Below are positions 1-7,750 of a DNA stretch of 14,167 nucleotides, in pieces; the first letter of the stretch is position 1, and every line of letters starts with the position of its first letter. A program made the position numbers and the translations under genes. The notes under the pieces were generated by a model. The model did not search any database. It saw only the letters and a list, made by a program, of their open reading frames with translations, and was not told where the DNA came from. Source of the DNA: Martensiomyces pterosporus (Eukaryota > Kickxellomycota > Kickxellomycetes > Kickxellales > Kickxellaceae); NCBI GenBank assembly GCA_025201845.1, contig MU603992.1:33963-48129 (forward strand). The letters are read 5' to 3'.

Positions 1-142
1 TCACATATCTAGCCGGAAGTTAGACATTCTCCGGGGATAAGTCTCGTCTCACATCATAAACAGTGGATCACCAGAAACTCGGATCACGGCACGACACGAC
101 AGAAAATCGGTGCGGGTTGCGATTCATCGTCCTCCATCTCAA

Positions 143-216
143 GCTCGCTTAGCTCAGTCGGTTAGAGCGACGTGCTAATAACGCGTAGGTCACAGGTTCG
201 ACCCCTGTAGTGAGCA
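143..216 (+). tRNA. tRNA-Ile (anticodon AAU)
   Basis: A complete cloverleaf can be folded by hand. The seven-base acceptor stem is GCTCGCT with AGTGAGC (one G-T pair). The D arm is GCTC/GAGC, the anticodon stem ACGTG/CGCGT (one G-T pair), and the anticodon loop CTAATAA reads AAT. The variable loop is five bases, the T arm ACAGG/CCTGT with TTCGACC loop, and the discriminator base is A. Internal pol III boxes are visible (TAGCTCAGTCGG and GGTTCGACCCC). The AAU anticodon (inosine-modified, reading AUU/AUC/AUA) is the eukaryotic isoleucine type. There is no intron and no encoded CCA. A T5 tract follows three bases after the mature end. Confidence 0.95.
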
Positions 217-686
217 TATTTTTCTCGCTTGGCGGATTTTTTTTGCTCGGGCATCATTTTATCACACTACTTGCTGCCTTTCACAGACGTCTGGCCTCAT
301 ATGGGTGTTTTGTGCCGATGGATCATGAACACAGACGTCACCACCAATGCTATAGACGAATAGCTAGGGAGCTGTGGTTTACACTAACGTGTGGAGTGGT
401 GTGCATCCTGGGCAAATCAGCAAATATACAGACATAATGTCTACTGTGTGAATGGGTAGAGGAACCGGTATAAGAGGCGCAACTTGATCTGGTCTTCAAG
501 CTTTTGTATGACAGTATCCCATATAGGAATCTTGGTTCTCTATCCCTCTCTTAAGCATACCAAAGCATACATAGAACGGGAATCTAGCATCGCAGCCACA
601 AGCCATCGACTATGTGGCAAAGCAGAGATTGCCAAAAATACTTTTGCTTTAGTTAACTAGATGTGAAAATTCTGAGGGTCATGTGA
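217..686. other. Intergenic region between two tRNA genes
   Basis: About 470 bases lie between the tRNA-Ile and tRNA-Tyr genes. A 75-codon open frame begins inside the tRNA-Ile terminator area, but its composition is unconvincing and it has no recognisable motif, so I do not call it. No further tRNA, repeat or clear ncRNA was found by eye. Confidence 0.5.
219..223 (+). terminator. RNA polymerase III terminator of tRNA-Ile
   Basis: A run of five T residues starts three bases after the discriminator base of the tRNA-Ile gene. This is the usual oligo-T stop for RNA polymerase III. Confidence 0.75.
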
Positions 687-790
687 CCGAGAATAGCTCA
701 GCTGGCAGAGCGGGAGACTGTAGTGTTCGTCAAAGTAGTTGGGCTGCGATTGTCATCTCTAGGTCCCTGGTTCAATTCCGGGTTCTCGGA
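687..790 (+). tRNA. tRNA-Tyr (anticodon GUA) with a 31-nt intron
   Basis: Exon 1 is 687-723 and exon 2 is 755-790. The acceptor stem CCGAGAA pairs with TTCTCGG and the discriminator base is A. The D arm is GCTC/GAGC, the anticodon stem GGAGA/TCTCT, and the T arm CCTGG/CCGGG with a TTCAATT loop. The anticodon GTA lies at 720-722. The intron 724-754 sits one base 3' of the anticodon, the canonical nuclear position removed by the tRNA splicing endonuclease; tRNA-Tyr genes carry an intron there in nearly all eukaryotes. A C-G first acceptor pair is also the eukaryotic tRNA-Tyr identity element. Its 3' end lies 33 bases from the stop codon of the convergent Rab escort protein gene. Confidence 0.95.
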
Positions 791-792
791 TG

Positions 793-798
793 TTTTTT
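793..798 (+). terminator. RNA polymerase III terminator of tRNA-Tyr
   Basis: A T6 run begins two bases after the mature tRNA end, and a second run of seven T at 802-808 would act as a backup stop. The tandem runs lie between the tRNA and the end of the convergent protein gene at 824. Confidence 0.75.
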
Positions 799-823
799 GC
801 GTTTTTTTCCTTCTCATGGAGAG

Positions 824-2362
824 CTACTCTGAAAAGTATGCGTCAAGAATTGCCTGGGCGTGCTGGACGGTGGTGTCGAAATCGACAGAGCTGTCAGGCG
901 CCGCAGTGTACGAGATGCTCGGCGAGCTGTCGCTACTGGGGGCAGAGAGGCTCCGTGTCTCAAAAAAGACAGAAAGCAGGACAGCAGCACCGTCGCATTT
1001 GCTGCACACTGTTTCCATTGCTTCGGCAAGGAGCTCCCTTTTGTCAGCTAGCGCTCCATCTGCCCATGCGTAGATAATACACTGGCCCCTGGGCACAGCC
1101 ATCGTCGACTGGGTCAAATAGAGGAGCGACACGACACCGGTTTTGCCAATGTAGCTCAGCAGTGCAGTGGTGTCCTCGCCCAAAACAGGCTTGTCAACAA
1201 CGCAGAATGACCGCGAGACTGGCGTGGCGCCATTGGATGGCTGGGCATCGGGGGCATAGGTGGTGTTCATAATGATATGCTTGGCTGACACCTCGCCATG
1301 CGACAGCTCCATGCTGTACTTGTCTTCCGAGCGCTGTATCGATCTAACGCTCTCACCAAGAATATACGTTCCACCCGAGACAGCGCACAGGCGGCTGAAC
1401 GACTGTGCGAGCTCCGACCCACCGCCATACATCGAGCACAGATATGCCATACGCCCATAGCGGCCAATCGATCTAGTGTACCTCTGGATCCTCTCGCATC
1501 CTTCGCGGACACTCAGCTCGCTTTCGCTTTTGGCTCGAGCAACGCAATAGAGCACGGCATCAAGCAGCGCGCCATCAAGCCTGAACCTTGACTGAAGGAA
1601 CGAACGGAAATCGTCGTCAGCGTTATCGGCCACAAATTGGGCGCACTCCTCATCGTCGCTCATACTCGTTAAAAGCTTCATTAGCTTGCGCTTGTCAATG
1701 AGCTTGAGCGACTTGCTTGCAAAGACCTCCTCTTTCGATTCAGGAACTCGCTCAATTTGTCCATCACGCACCAAATAGTTGTGCTCCACGCCCTTAAACT
1801 CGACGTATTCGCCGATACCGACGTCAATGAGCAGGTCGATAAGGGTTCCTCGACAAAATGCCAGCTTTGGTGCCAGCTCGATAGAGTACTTTCGATCCAT
1901 GTCTGCCAAGCTAGAAAGTGTTTCCAAAACACCCGGAATTGCAGCATCATCGTTGTCGTCCAATACCATGTATGGGGAGATTCTCAAAAGAAGCTCAACA
2001 GCCCGCTTGTGCCGTTTGTCGTTCTCTGACGCCGAAGATATTCTGCCACCCAAATCCTGTTTACGCGATTCTGCAGTATCCTTGTCTACCTGCTCACCAA
2101 CCAAGAAACGGAGCCTAGAATCGCCACTTCCGACAGTGATGTCTACTAGCGGGACCTGTCGAGAGTCACGATGGGCCATAGCCCATTCAAGAAATGCAGA
2201 GAGCGAGAAGCAGGAAAAGTCGCCACCATAGTATGGATTCTTGTCAATGTGCAGCACCTTTTTGCCTGCAGCTGCAATATCGCTTGCGACGATCGACTCG
2301 ATGAGACCGGTTCCCAGAACGACCACATCAAACTCCTCGTTGTCCAGCATATGCTCCGCCAT
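824..2362 (-). CDS. MRS6: Rab escort protein (Rab geranylgeranyltransferase component A)
   Basis: The 512-residue protein belongs to the GDI/REP (RabGDI/choroideremia) superfamily. It presents newly made Rab GTPases to geranylgeranyltransferase II in the cytosol and delivers the prenylated Rab to membranes. Residues 12-47 form the N-terminal dinucleotide-type fold with GTGLIES and the YYGG motif (44-47). Residues 195-232 hold the NYLVRDG and VPESKEEVF...KRKLMKLL block, which is closer to REP than to GDI. Residues 311-335 carry the second conserved region (YGGGSELAQSF...GGTYIL). At 512 residues it is longer than a typical GDI (about 450) but shorter than human REP-1 or yeast Mrs6. No C-terminal prenylation box is seen. 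The frame is uninterrupted, so no intron is needed. The ATG at 2362 is followed by a second in-frame ATG four codons later; the first was chosen because it is the longest and leaves the fold complete. The stop lies 33 bases from the tRNA-Tyr gene on the other strand, so its 3' UTR probably runs antisense through that tRNA. Confidence 0.88.
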   Translation of the reverse strand: MAEHMLDNEEFDVVVLGTGLIESIVASDIAAAGKKVLHIDKNPYYGGDFSCFSLSAFLEWAMAHRDSRQVPLVDITVGSGDSRLRFLVGEQVDKDTAESRKQDLGGRISSASENDKRHKRAVELLLRISPYMVLDDNDDAAIPGVLETLSSLADMDRKYSIELAPKLAFCRGTLIDLLIDVGIGEYVEFKGVEHNYLVRDGQIERVPESKEEVFASKSLKLIDKRKLMKLLTSMSDDEECAQFVADNADDDFRSFLQSRFRLDGALLDAVLYCVARAKSESELSVREGCERIQRYTRSIGRYGRMAYLCSMYGGGSELAQSFSRLCAVSGGTYILGESVRSIQRSEDKYSMELSHGEVSAKHIIMNTTYAPDAQPSNGATPVSRSFCVVDKPVLGEDTTALLSYIGKTGVVSLLYLTQSTMAVPRGQCIIYAWADGALADKRELLAEAMETVCSKCDGAAVLLSVFFETRSLSAPSSDSSPSISYTAAPDSSVDFDTTVQHAQAILDAYFSE

Positions 2363-2462
2363 TGCTGCTATCTGCTACGAGATGGTAGGCTTTTAATTGA
2401 AGATAGAGAGAAAGGGGGGAAAATGGTAGAGTGCAGTGATTCCACCCGCCCAAGTTTCAAAT

Positions 2463-2468
2463 TTTATT
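2463..2468 (-). promoter_or_regulatory. Possible poly(A) signal of the 7TM gene
   Basis: An AATAAA hexamer on the minus strand lies about 180 bases after the stop codon of the receptor-like gene and about 100 bases before the start of the Rab escort gene. Its position in a 286-base gap between two co-oriented genes fits a 3'-end signal, but a hexamer alone is weak evidence. Confidence 0.35.
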
Positions 2469-2648
2469 GAGGATGCATGTGCGTGACATGTTATGGCCGA
2501 GATCATCGTGTGGCGATGTGATTGCTAATAAGCACAGCAATTAGCTGGGTTGCATATACTCTAAGCGAAGGGGAAGGGGAAATATCTGACATGTAATGAA
2601 ATAGCAAAGTTGTTACAAAAATAAGAGGGTGAGGCAAATGTCGGGTGT

Positions 2649-3808
2649 TTAAACAAGCTGGCGTCTAGTGTATGCCATGCTGGGTTCGTGAATCATGGGT
2701 TCGGAGTCATTCATATAGCGAGTGAAGTAAGGCAAATTCGTCGAGTCCACGTCCATCTTTTCATCAAACCTGCCCCAACTCTGGTTGCCAGCAGTGCTGG
2801 TCAGACTTGTGCTTACGTGGTCCATCTCCTGGCCATTGGCAATCTCGTACTCTTCCTCGAGGTTCTCGCGCTTCAGCTTGCGCAGAAAATACTTGAGGTA
2901 CTCATCGCGGTCAACAGCACAATGGTACACGGGCTTTGTAACTAGGGCGTAGAAGCTGACTTGGCCGACTATAAAGTCGGTGATAGTGACAAGGGTGTTG
3001 TACGTAAACACATTGCCGCCGATGTCGGGGATCCAGCGGAACGTGACTTGGACCACACAGACAGTGAGGGTGACAAAGACCATCGGCAAGAGCTCACGGA
3101 ACTCGTTGAAGCAGGCGTTCAGGTGGCGGGCAGCAAAAGTGGCGTAGCCACAAACCAGGGCAAGGACGATAAGTGCAGCAACGGCAATGAAATAGATAGG
3201 CTTGCTTGCGCGACAAATCATGGTATCTTCAACATACTCAATGCCCGACGACGGTGGCAGTGCAGAGGCCAGGACTCCGTATGCTAATGGGACCAGTGCC
3301 CACAATGCGAGCGGCACCCACAAATGTCTTCCTGTAGCCCGGATTCTCCACTGGAATATGCAGATGTATTCGTAGATGCGGAACGTGTAGCAGCATACCA
3401 CGCAGTACATGCCCAAACTCATACGCAGCCAAGAGATGGTGGCGATGCATATTGGCCGTGTTGCATGTACAAGAGACGGGTGGTCAACATAGACGTCGCC
3501 AATGAACCAGATCGATATGGCTAAAGGCAAATAGATACATGCATTGCTTTCGGTACCAGATTAGCGGGTGGAGGTTTATATCTTCACTGCACGATTTAAA
3601 GCACCACAAAAGCAGCCAATCTACATGATTGTGTATGCCCAGAGTACTTACAGGCAAACAAGACATTGATCAACGGAATGTTTTTGCATTTGAGCGGTGT
3701 GTATGTGCGGTTCAGGTTGATGTATACGAGAACCAAGAAGGAAGCAAAGAGCATCCCTGAGCAAGCGCCGACCACGGCAATGTCTCGCTTATCGGAAACT
3801 TTTTCCAT
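2649..3808 (-). CDS. Seven-transmembrane receptor-like protein, two exons
   Basis: The gene is a join of 3808-3652 and 3520-2649, giving 342 residues. Exon 1 ends in codon 53 at phase 1, before a GTAAGT donor at 3651, and exon 2 resumes at 3520 after a TTTAG acceptor. The joined frame is open to a stop and divisible by three. Approximate hydrophobic segments are residues 9-31, 44-64, 75-106, 118-140, 160-183, 196-214 and 226-249, a seven-helix layout. A charged cytoplasmic tail of about 93 residues follows (DRDEYLKYFLRKLKRENLEEE). Cysteines near the start of helix 3 (about 77) and in the loop before helix 5 (about 155) could form the usual extracellular disulfide. This resembles fungal GPCR-like proteins, some of which carry an RGS domain, but the tail here is too short for an obvious RGS fold. 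Ligand and G-protein coupling are unknown. Without splicing, exon 2 would be misread as starting from an internal ATG at 3530, which lies in the intron. Confidence 0.72.
3521..3651 (-). other. Spliceosomal intron in the 7TM gene
   Basis: The 131-nt intron has a strong 5' site GTAAGT at 3651-3646, a branch-like GCTAATC at 3565-3559, and a 3' TTTAG ending at 3521. It interrupts codon 53 (phase 1). Removing it fuses a short N-terminal exon carrying helix 1 to the rest of a seven-helix protein, which is the main support for it. In-frame translation through the donor soon hits a stop. Confidence 0.85.
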
Positions 3809-4599
3809 ACTGTACAGTATTAAAATATTAGAAACTAGCTGGTGTATTCAGAATAAGGGGTATAGAACGGGTATACGGCAAGCCGTTTCTATGTAGCAAA
3901 ACGAAAAGGAGTAAAGTGGAGAAACTTGATTTTTGCAATGGAAAAAGCAGGCGAAATGCCAGCAGAGCTGAGATTGCGTTCTGTCTTATACAAGTCGCTC
4001 TACTTCCGTCTTTTGCAGCTTGGTCTCATCTCCTGGGGTGGGAAAACTGCACTATGAACGCGTGCTTGATAGCGAAGAGGAGTGGGTGTATTGCAATAAA
4101 GACAATAGGGCGCCGCTTGCGAAAGGCAATAATCACAATAGAGAATTGGCGTGCATGCCGAAAATCCTTGACAGAGCACGCTGGTCCTTGGACAATAGAT
4201 TCAAGGCGGAGGGATTGGAGGCGTGATGTCTCCTTGCAGCCTATTGCAGATGGTGCAATGCAAAAGCAGGACACGTCCTGTATGCTTCATCTGGCCAGGA
4301 AGTGCTGCCCTATCAGACAGCCTACACTCGCCACTTGCCGCGTAGGTGCGCCACCTGTGATGCAGTACTGCTGGCACCTCTCCCTACTTTTTGCAGACAG
4401 CTGCTGCTGCAGTTTAGCAGAAAGACCACGGCTACAATAGCCTGTGCACCGCATGTTCGCGTGCATATCTGAGGTGCTGGTGCATCCACAGCCAATTGAA
4501 TGGAAGGCCAGGTATGCTATCAGGATTGCTATTGTAATTACATAGTTCAGGAGAAGGCAAAGCCAGTGCACATACCAAACGAACCAATCAACAATAGCG
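3809..4599. other. Non-coding interval between the 7TM and KEN-box protein genes
   Basis: About 790 bases hold the promoter of the 7TM gene (its right end is the gene's start side) and the 3' region of the KEN-box gene. Several open frames of 70-170 codons occur on both strands, but none has a signal peptide, domain or composition I trust. On the minus strand, frame +1 relative to the KEN-box gene continues past its stop with a hydrophobic stretch (about 4490-4620). No RNA gene was recognised. Confidence 0.5.
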
Positions 4600-5829
4600 T
4601 CAAACCACCTCTTCGGCAAGCTCAAAATCATCAATCTCATTGAAGTATTTGGCAACTGCAGGGTCGACAGTCCACGGACTCGTCTGTAATGCGCTGGGTG
4701 CCGCCTGTGCCGGCTTCTTTCCATACGCCCGAGCCCTGGTGGTCTTTCCCCTAGCAGCCTTTGGTTTAGCCGTTGCCGCCTTGGGTCCACGCCCTTTGCC
4801 TGCCTTCGATTTGGCGCCATTGCTCGGCTTCCACACATCTGCTGCGCCATCTGACCCACCCTCGCTGTCGTCGCTTTCTGTGTCACTTGACTTTGCAACC
4901 ACACGGGTTCGCCGTTTGCTACTACCAGATGAGGGTTGGGGCTTTGTAGCTGACTTTGCTGCATGGCTGCTGCCAGTTTTGCTGCGTCGAGGCAGCTGCG
5001 CGCTTGCATCGTTTCCCCCAGGCCAGTTTTCTGCATCCAGCTCACCAGTGGCCACCATGCTTTCCCTAGTCGGGCGGTGCCTGCCATTGGCTTTGGTGCT
5101 GCCGCCATGCTGGTTGGCGGTGGCAACCAGTTTGTCGATATCAAACAAGTCGCTATCGCTGTCCTCCGATCCGCTAGGTCTTTCTGGCTGCTGTCCGTCC
5201 CTGACTTCTGGCTTGCTACCGGCAGGATCATTTGGATCTTCAGCCTCTAAAGCGTCGTCATCTTCCGCCTCTTCCTCAGGGGCAACGGTGGAAGCACTAG
5301 TGTTATCAGCGGCATCCAGGCTGTTACCATCAACGCTAGGTTCCGCCAGGCCATCCCTTTTCGCACCAAGAGCCAGTGACAAAATATCCGCGTCACCCAG
5401 AAGGCTCTCGTCATCCAGGTCCTCCACAGGACCATCCTTCTTAATAGGCGAAAAGCCATCGATCAGGTCGTCAAACACCAGCTCGCTTCCACCGGACAGG
5501 CGTCGTGGGTTTTGGGAAGCCGACAGACGGTGTGACATGCCGCTACGACGTCCATACGCGGGCGATGATTTTGGTGTACCCTTAGGTGACTCGATGCTGG
5601 GTCGCTTGGGCGGCGAGCCCTCAGACAGGTCTGCGAGTGCGGTGCGTTTGCTTTTTGGTGTAGCTGTCTGATTGGCCGTGCGAGTGCGTAGCTGGCGCTC
5701 TGACGTGTGTTTGGTGCTGGTGGAGGCGTTCTCCTTGTCTTTTTTGCTTTGTGCTGGCTTGGCTGCTGCTGCTGCTGCAGGCTTCTTGGCCCGGCTGGCG
5801 ATGGCTGCTTTACGCGTTGGGCGAGGCAT
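4600..5829 (-). CDS. Disordered KEN-box nuclear protein, candidate sororin-like cohesion factor
   Basis: The predicted protein has 409 residues. It is basic and Ala/Lys-rich at the N terminus, acidic in the middle (182-228), and basic and Gly/Lys-rich at 303-372. Motifs visible are a KEN box at 32-34, an RxxL at 62-65 (RTALADLS), and proline-directed sites clustered at S72, S81, T85, S89 and S127, two with the full S-P-x-K Cdk consensus (72, 127). A conserved-looking C-terminal tail, YFNEIDDFELAEE, ends at the stop. Metazoan sororin, which protects cohesin from Wapl and is degraded through a KEN box by APC/C-Cdh1, also ends in a short acidic/hydrophobic tail of this kind; that resemblance is by eye and inferred. 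No FGF motif is evident. I start at 5829 (MPRPTRKA) because the 70 in-frame upstream codons read like untranslated leader and the basic N terminus starts naturally here. It could instead be another chromatin-bound cell-cycle protein. Confidence 0.6.
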   Translation of the reverse strand: MPRPTRKAAIASRAKKPAAAAAAKPAQSKKDKENASTSTKHTSERQLRTRTANQTATPKSKRTALADLSEGSPPKRPSIESPKGTPKSSPAYGRRSGMSHRLSASQNPRRLSGGSELVFDDLIDGFSPIKKDGPVEDLDDESLLGDADILSLALGAKRDGLAEPSVDGNSLDAADNTSASTVAPEEEAEDDDALEAEDPNDPAGSKPEVRDGQQPERPSGSEDSDSDLFDIDKLVATANQHGGSTKANGRHRPTRESMVATGELDAENWPGGNDASAQLPRRSKTGSSHAAKSATKPQPSSGSSKRRTRVVAKSSDTESDDSEGGSDGAADVWKPSNGAKSKAGKGRGPKAATAKPKAARGKTTRARAYGKKPAQAAPSALQTSPWTVDPAVAKYFNEIDDFELAEEVV

Positions 5830-7020
5830 ATGTGCAAAATGAAATAAAAGTATAGTGTGGCGAGGCCTGGATAAGAGAGCAGAGAAAAGAGGGGAAATGG
5901 AAGAAGGAAAAGCCGCGGGGTAGCGTGAGCACCAGGAATGAAGCTGTGTTTGTTTCTCCAGAAAGAGGAGCAGCCCCCTACTGCGGAGTGCAAAAATGTC
6001 GCTTGTGCGCTGCATTTCAGGGACATCACGTGTATCCAATAGGCTGCCGCCAGTGCCAGCTCAGGCTGCCTGCGTAATGTAGGCTCGCAAAATCGATTAC
6101 TGCTGCATTTAGCAACAGATCAGGGCGCACTTCAGGTTGTCAGCAGCGCGTGTCATATGCGCGCACCCAGCAAGAATACTCAGGGAAACCCGACCGGGTT
6201 GCAGCCCATGCTGTATGCAAGCGCAGCAAGCAATCCACCTGTACCGGCGCCGCACTCCCCCAAAAGCAAAACAACGGCGGAAACCAAGATGCATTCTATT
6301 TGGATTGGCGCTGGCTGCGCTGATTTCTAATTGTCATTCTATCGTATTTTGCTCTTCTTACTCCAGAAATAGAACGGCTTACATTGCTCACTGCGAAGCA
6401 AGGATTGGCGCCATGGGAAACGCTGTTTATCCATTCGTGCATGTTGGCAAATGGGTTGCGTGCTCTACATTTGATGCTTATTTTTCCAGCGATAGATGGG
6501 ACATCTCTGGAACATGTGTTTGGTCAAGAATTGCGTTTATTTTTGGCACTTGCGCCAGCATTTCTTTCTCGGAGGAAATAGAGGTAAAGTTTCTGAACTT
6601 TGCGGATAGGCAAGATAAATATAGACACACCCAATAACTTGACATGGATGCTCAGTACCAGGTGGTAGAAACATGAATGGCGATACATAGATATACATAT
6701 CTCTACAGCTGCTGTCTGCTGAGTGCAGCTGTTGGCTTCACACCGCCAAGCCGCTGATTTCGCCAAACGGGGACATGCATGGACAATGTAATGCGCCGGC
6801 AGGACAACAACAACTGCCGCAAGAAGAAAGCAAGTGCTGAAAGGGAGAGCGAGTAGAACCGGCTGCATGTGGCTACGGGGACTGATCGTCGTTGCGCATG
6901 CTCTTTGGTAAGCGAAACTCCAGAAAGATTCCAAATGTAGTTCTCGTTTTTGGGGAGCGGATGTGGTTCACACCACGCTTTGGAGACGCCTGTCTGCCGC
7001 ATGTCAGCAGTACATCGGCA
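5830..7020. other. Intergenic region, divergent promoters
   Basis: About 1.2 kb lies between the start of the minus-strand KEN-box gene and the TATA box of the first surface-protein gene. Open frames of up to 166 codons exist on both strands, but they lack motifs and codon regularity and are rejected. The part nearest 5830 is presumably the promoter and leader of the KEN-box gene. A short inverted repeat (AGATAT-ac-ATATCT, 6689-6702) is present and may be chance. Confidence 0.45.
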
Positions 7021-7028
7021 TATATAAA
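7021..7028 (+). promoter_or_regulatory. TATA box of surface-protein gene 1
   Basis: TATATAAA lies 223 bases before the start codon at 7244 and is followed by a C/T-rich leader typical of highly expressed fungal genes. About 45 bases upstream is GTGGT-tcac-ACCAC (6963-6976), a possible factor-binding inverted repeat. Confidence 0.7.
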
Positions 7029-7243
7029 GGACGTCAAGACATCCATCCAGCTAAGCCAGCCTCTATTCTGATACCCGCACACACATTTCCCGCCTCGCTT
7101 TCCTGCCTTCGCACTCTTTCCTTGTCCTCTTCCCTGTGTCTTCGATCTCGATAGTTCGTACGCCTCACATATATCCCTCTTTTCTTTGTATCGCCGCGCA
7201 TACTCGCATCAACAATATAATACCTGCTTCCAATTATACAACA

Positions 7244-7750
7244 ATGTACACCAAGGCCACCATCGCTTCGCTTGCCCTTATCGCCACCTCTGGCTATGTC
7301 TCGGCTGAGCCCATCCCCGTCTTCTCTCTGCCTTCAGTGTCATATACCCCCATCAATTTCTCCATGGACACGGACTTCTTCCACGCCCAGATCAGCTCCC
7401 TCCTGCACAACCCTTCGTTTAGTGCCCAGGTATCGGCTGCTGCTGCTACCGCTAGCGCCATCTTCAAGACCAACCCTGGACTCCTGTCCTCCCTTCAAGC
7501 GGAGTACAACCCGCTCGCCTCTGCCTCGAAGACCGCTGGTGGCGTGCCCACCAACCTGTTCGCCACTGGTGCTGCCGCTCCCACTGCCGCTGCTCCTGCT
7601 GCTACTGGTGCTGCTGCCGCTCCTGCTGCCACTGCTCCTGCTGCCGCTCCTGCTGCCGCTCCTGCTTCCAAGCCCAACTCGTCATCCAACATGAAGCCTG
7701 CTCTTGGCCTTGCTCTGGCTGGTGTTGTTGCTTGTGCTGCTCTCTTCTAG
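7244..7750 (+). CDS. Surface-protein gene 1: secreted Ala/Pro-rich protein with GPI signal, divergent family member
   Basis: The 168-residue protein starts with a signal peptide (1-21, cleavage expected after VSA). A globular-looking stretch of about 70 residues follows (23-95), then an Ala/Pro-rich stalk (108-143) built of repeated Ala-Pro blocks. The tail is KPNSSSNMKPA (143-153) with a hydrophobic end finishing in ALF, a classic GPI-attachment signal with the omega residue probably N145 or one of the next serines. The FLETQT opening of its neighbours is absent. However, the segment LLHNPSFSAQVSAA (53-66) aligns loosely with LIGDHPEYASILSKA of gene 2, and the tail matches the other genes, so I treat it as a diverged member. 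An upstream in-frame ATG at 7136 would bury the signal peptide, so 7244, with acaacaATG context, is preferred. The likely location is plasma membrane or cell wall. Molecular function is unknown. Confidence 0.82.
   Translation: MYTKATIASLALIATSGYVSAEPIPVFSLPSVSYTPINFSMDTDFFHAQISSLLHNPSFSAQVSAAAATASAIFKTNPGLLSSLQAEYNPLASASKTAGGVPTNLFATGAAAPTAAAPAATGAAAAPAATAPAAAPAAAPASKPNSSSNMKPALGLALAGVVACAALF

Noticed and set aside
723..1077. Overlapping plus-strand frames starting inside the tRNA-Tyr intron
   Set aside because: They are antisense shadows of the Rab escort gene, and their starts fall within a tRNA gene.
824..2362. Identification as RabGDI instead of Rab escort protein
   Set aside because: It is longer than GDI, and the VPESKEEVF...KRKLMKLL block matches the REP version. 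A profile search would settle it.
4287..5231. 314-codon minus-strand frame, including a hydrophobic stretch after 4620
   Set aside because: Most of it is the shifted frame of the KEN-box gene. The hydrophobic end is suggestive of a membrane segment but has no independent start, promoter or conserved motif.
4640..5671. 343-codon plus-strand open frame
   Set aside because: It lies entirely antisense to the KEN-box gene, is Ser/Leu/Ala-rich as expected for a shadow of Lys/Ala/Asp/Ser codons, and has no domain.
5830..6039. 70-residue N-terminal extension of the KEN-box protein
   Set aside because: In frame, but it reads like untranslated leader, mixing Cys, Trp and Phe with no motif. The basic N terminus at 5829 is the more natural start.
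6137..6637. 166-codon plus-strand frame
   Set aside because: It has high Cys/Arg/Ile content, no signal peptide or domain, and no promoter signal. It is consistent with chance.
7561..7670. Ala/Pro repeat in gene 1 as a CRISPR-like or mobile repeat
   Set aside because: It is an in-frame low-complexity coding stalk with no spacers or terminal repeats. No mobile-element ends or CRISPR arrays were found in the window.
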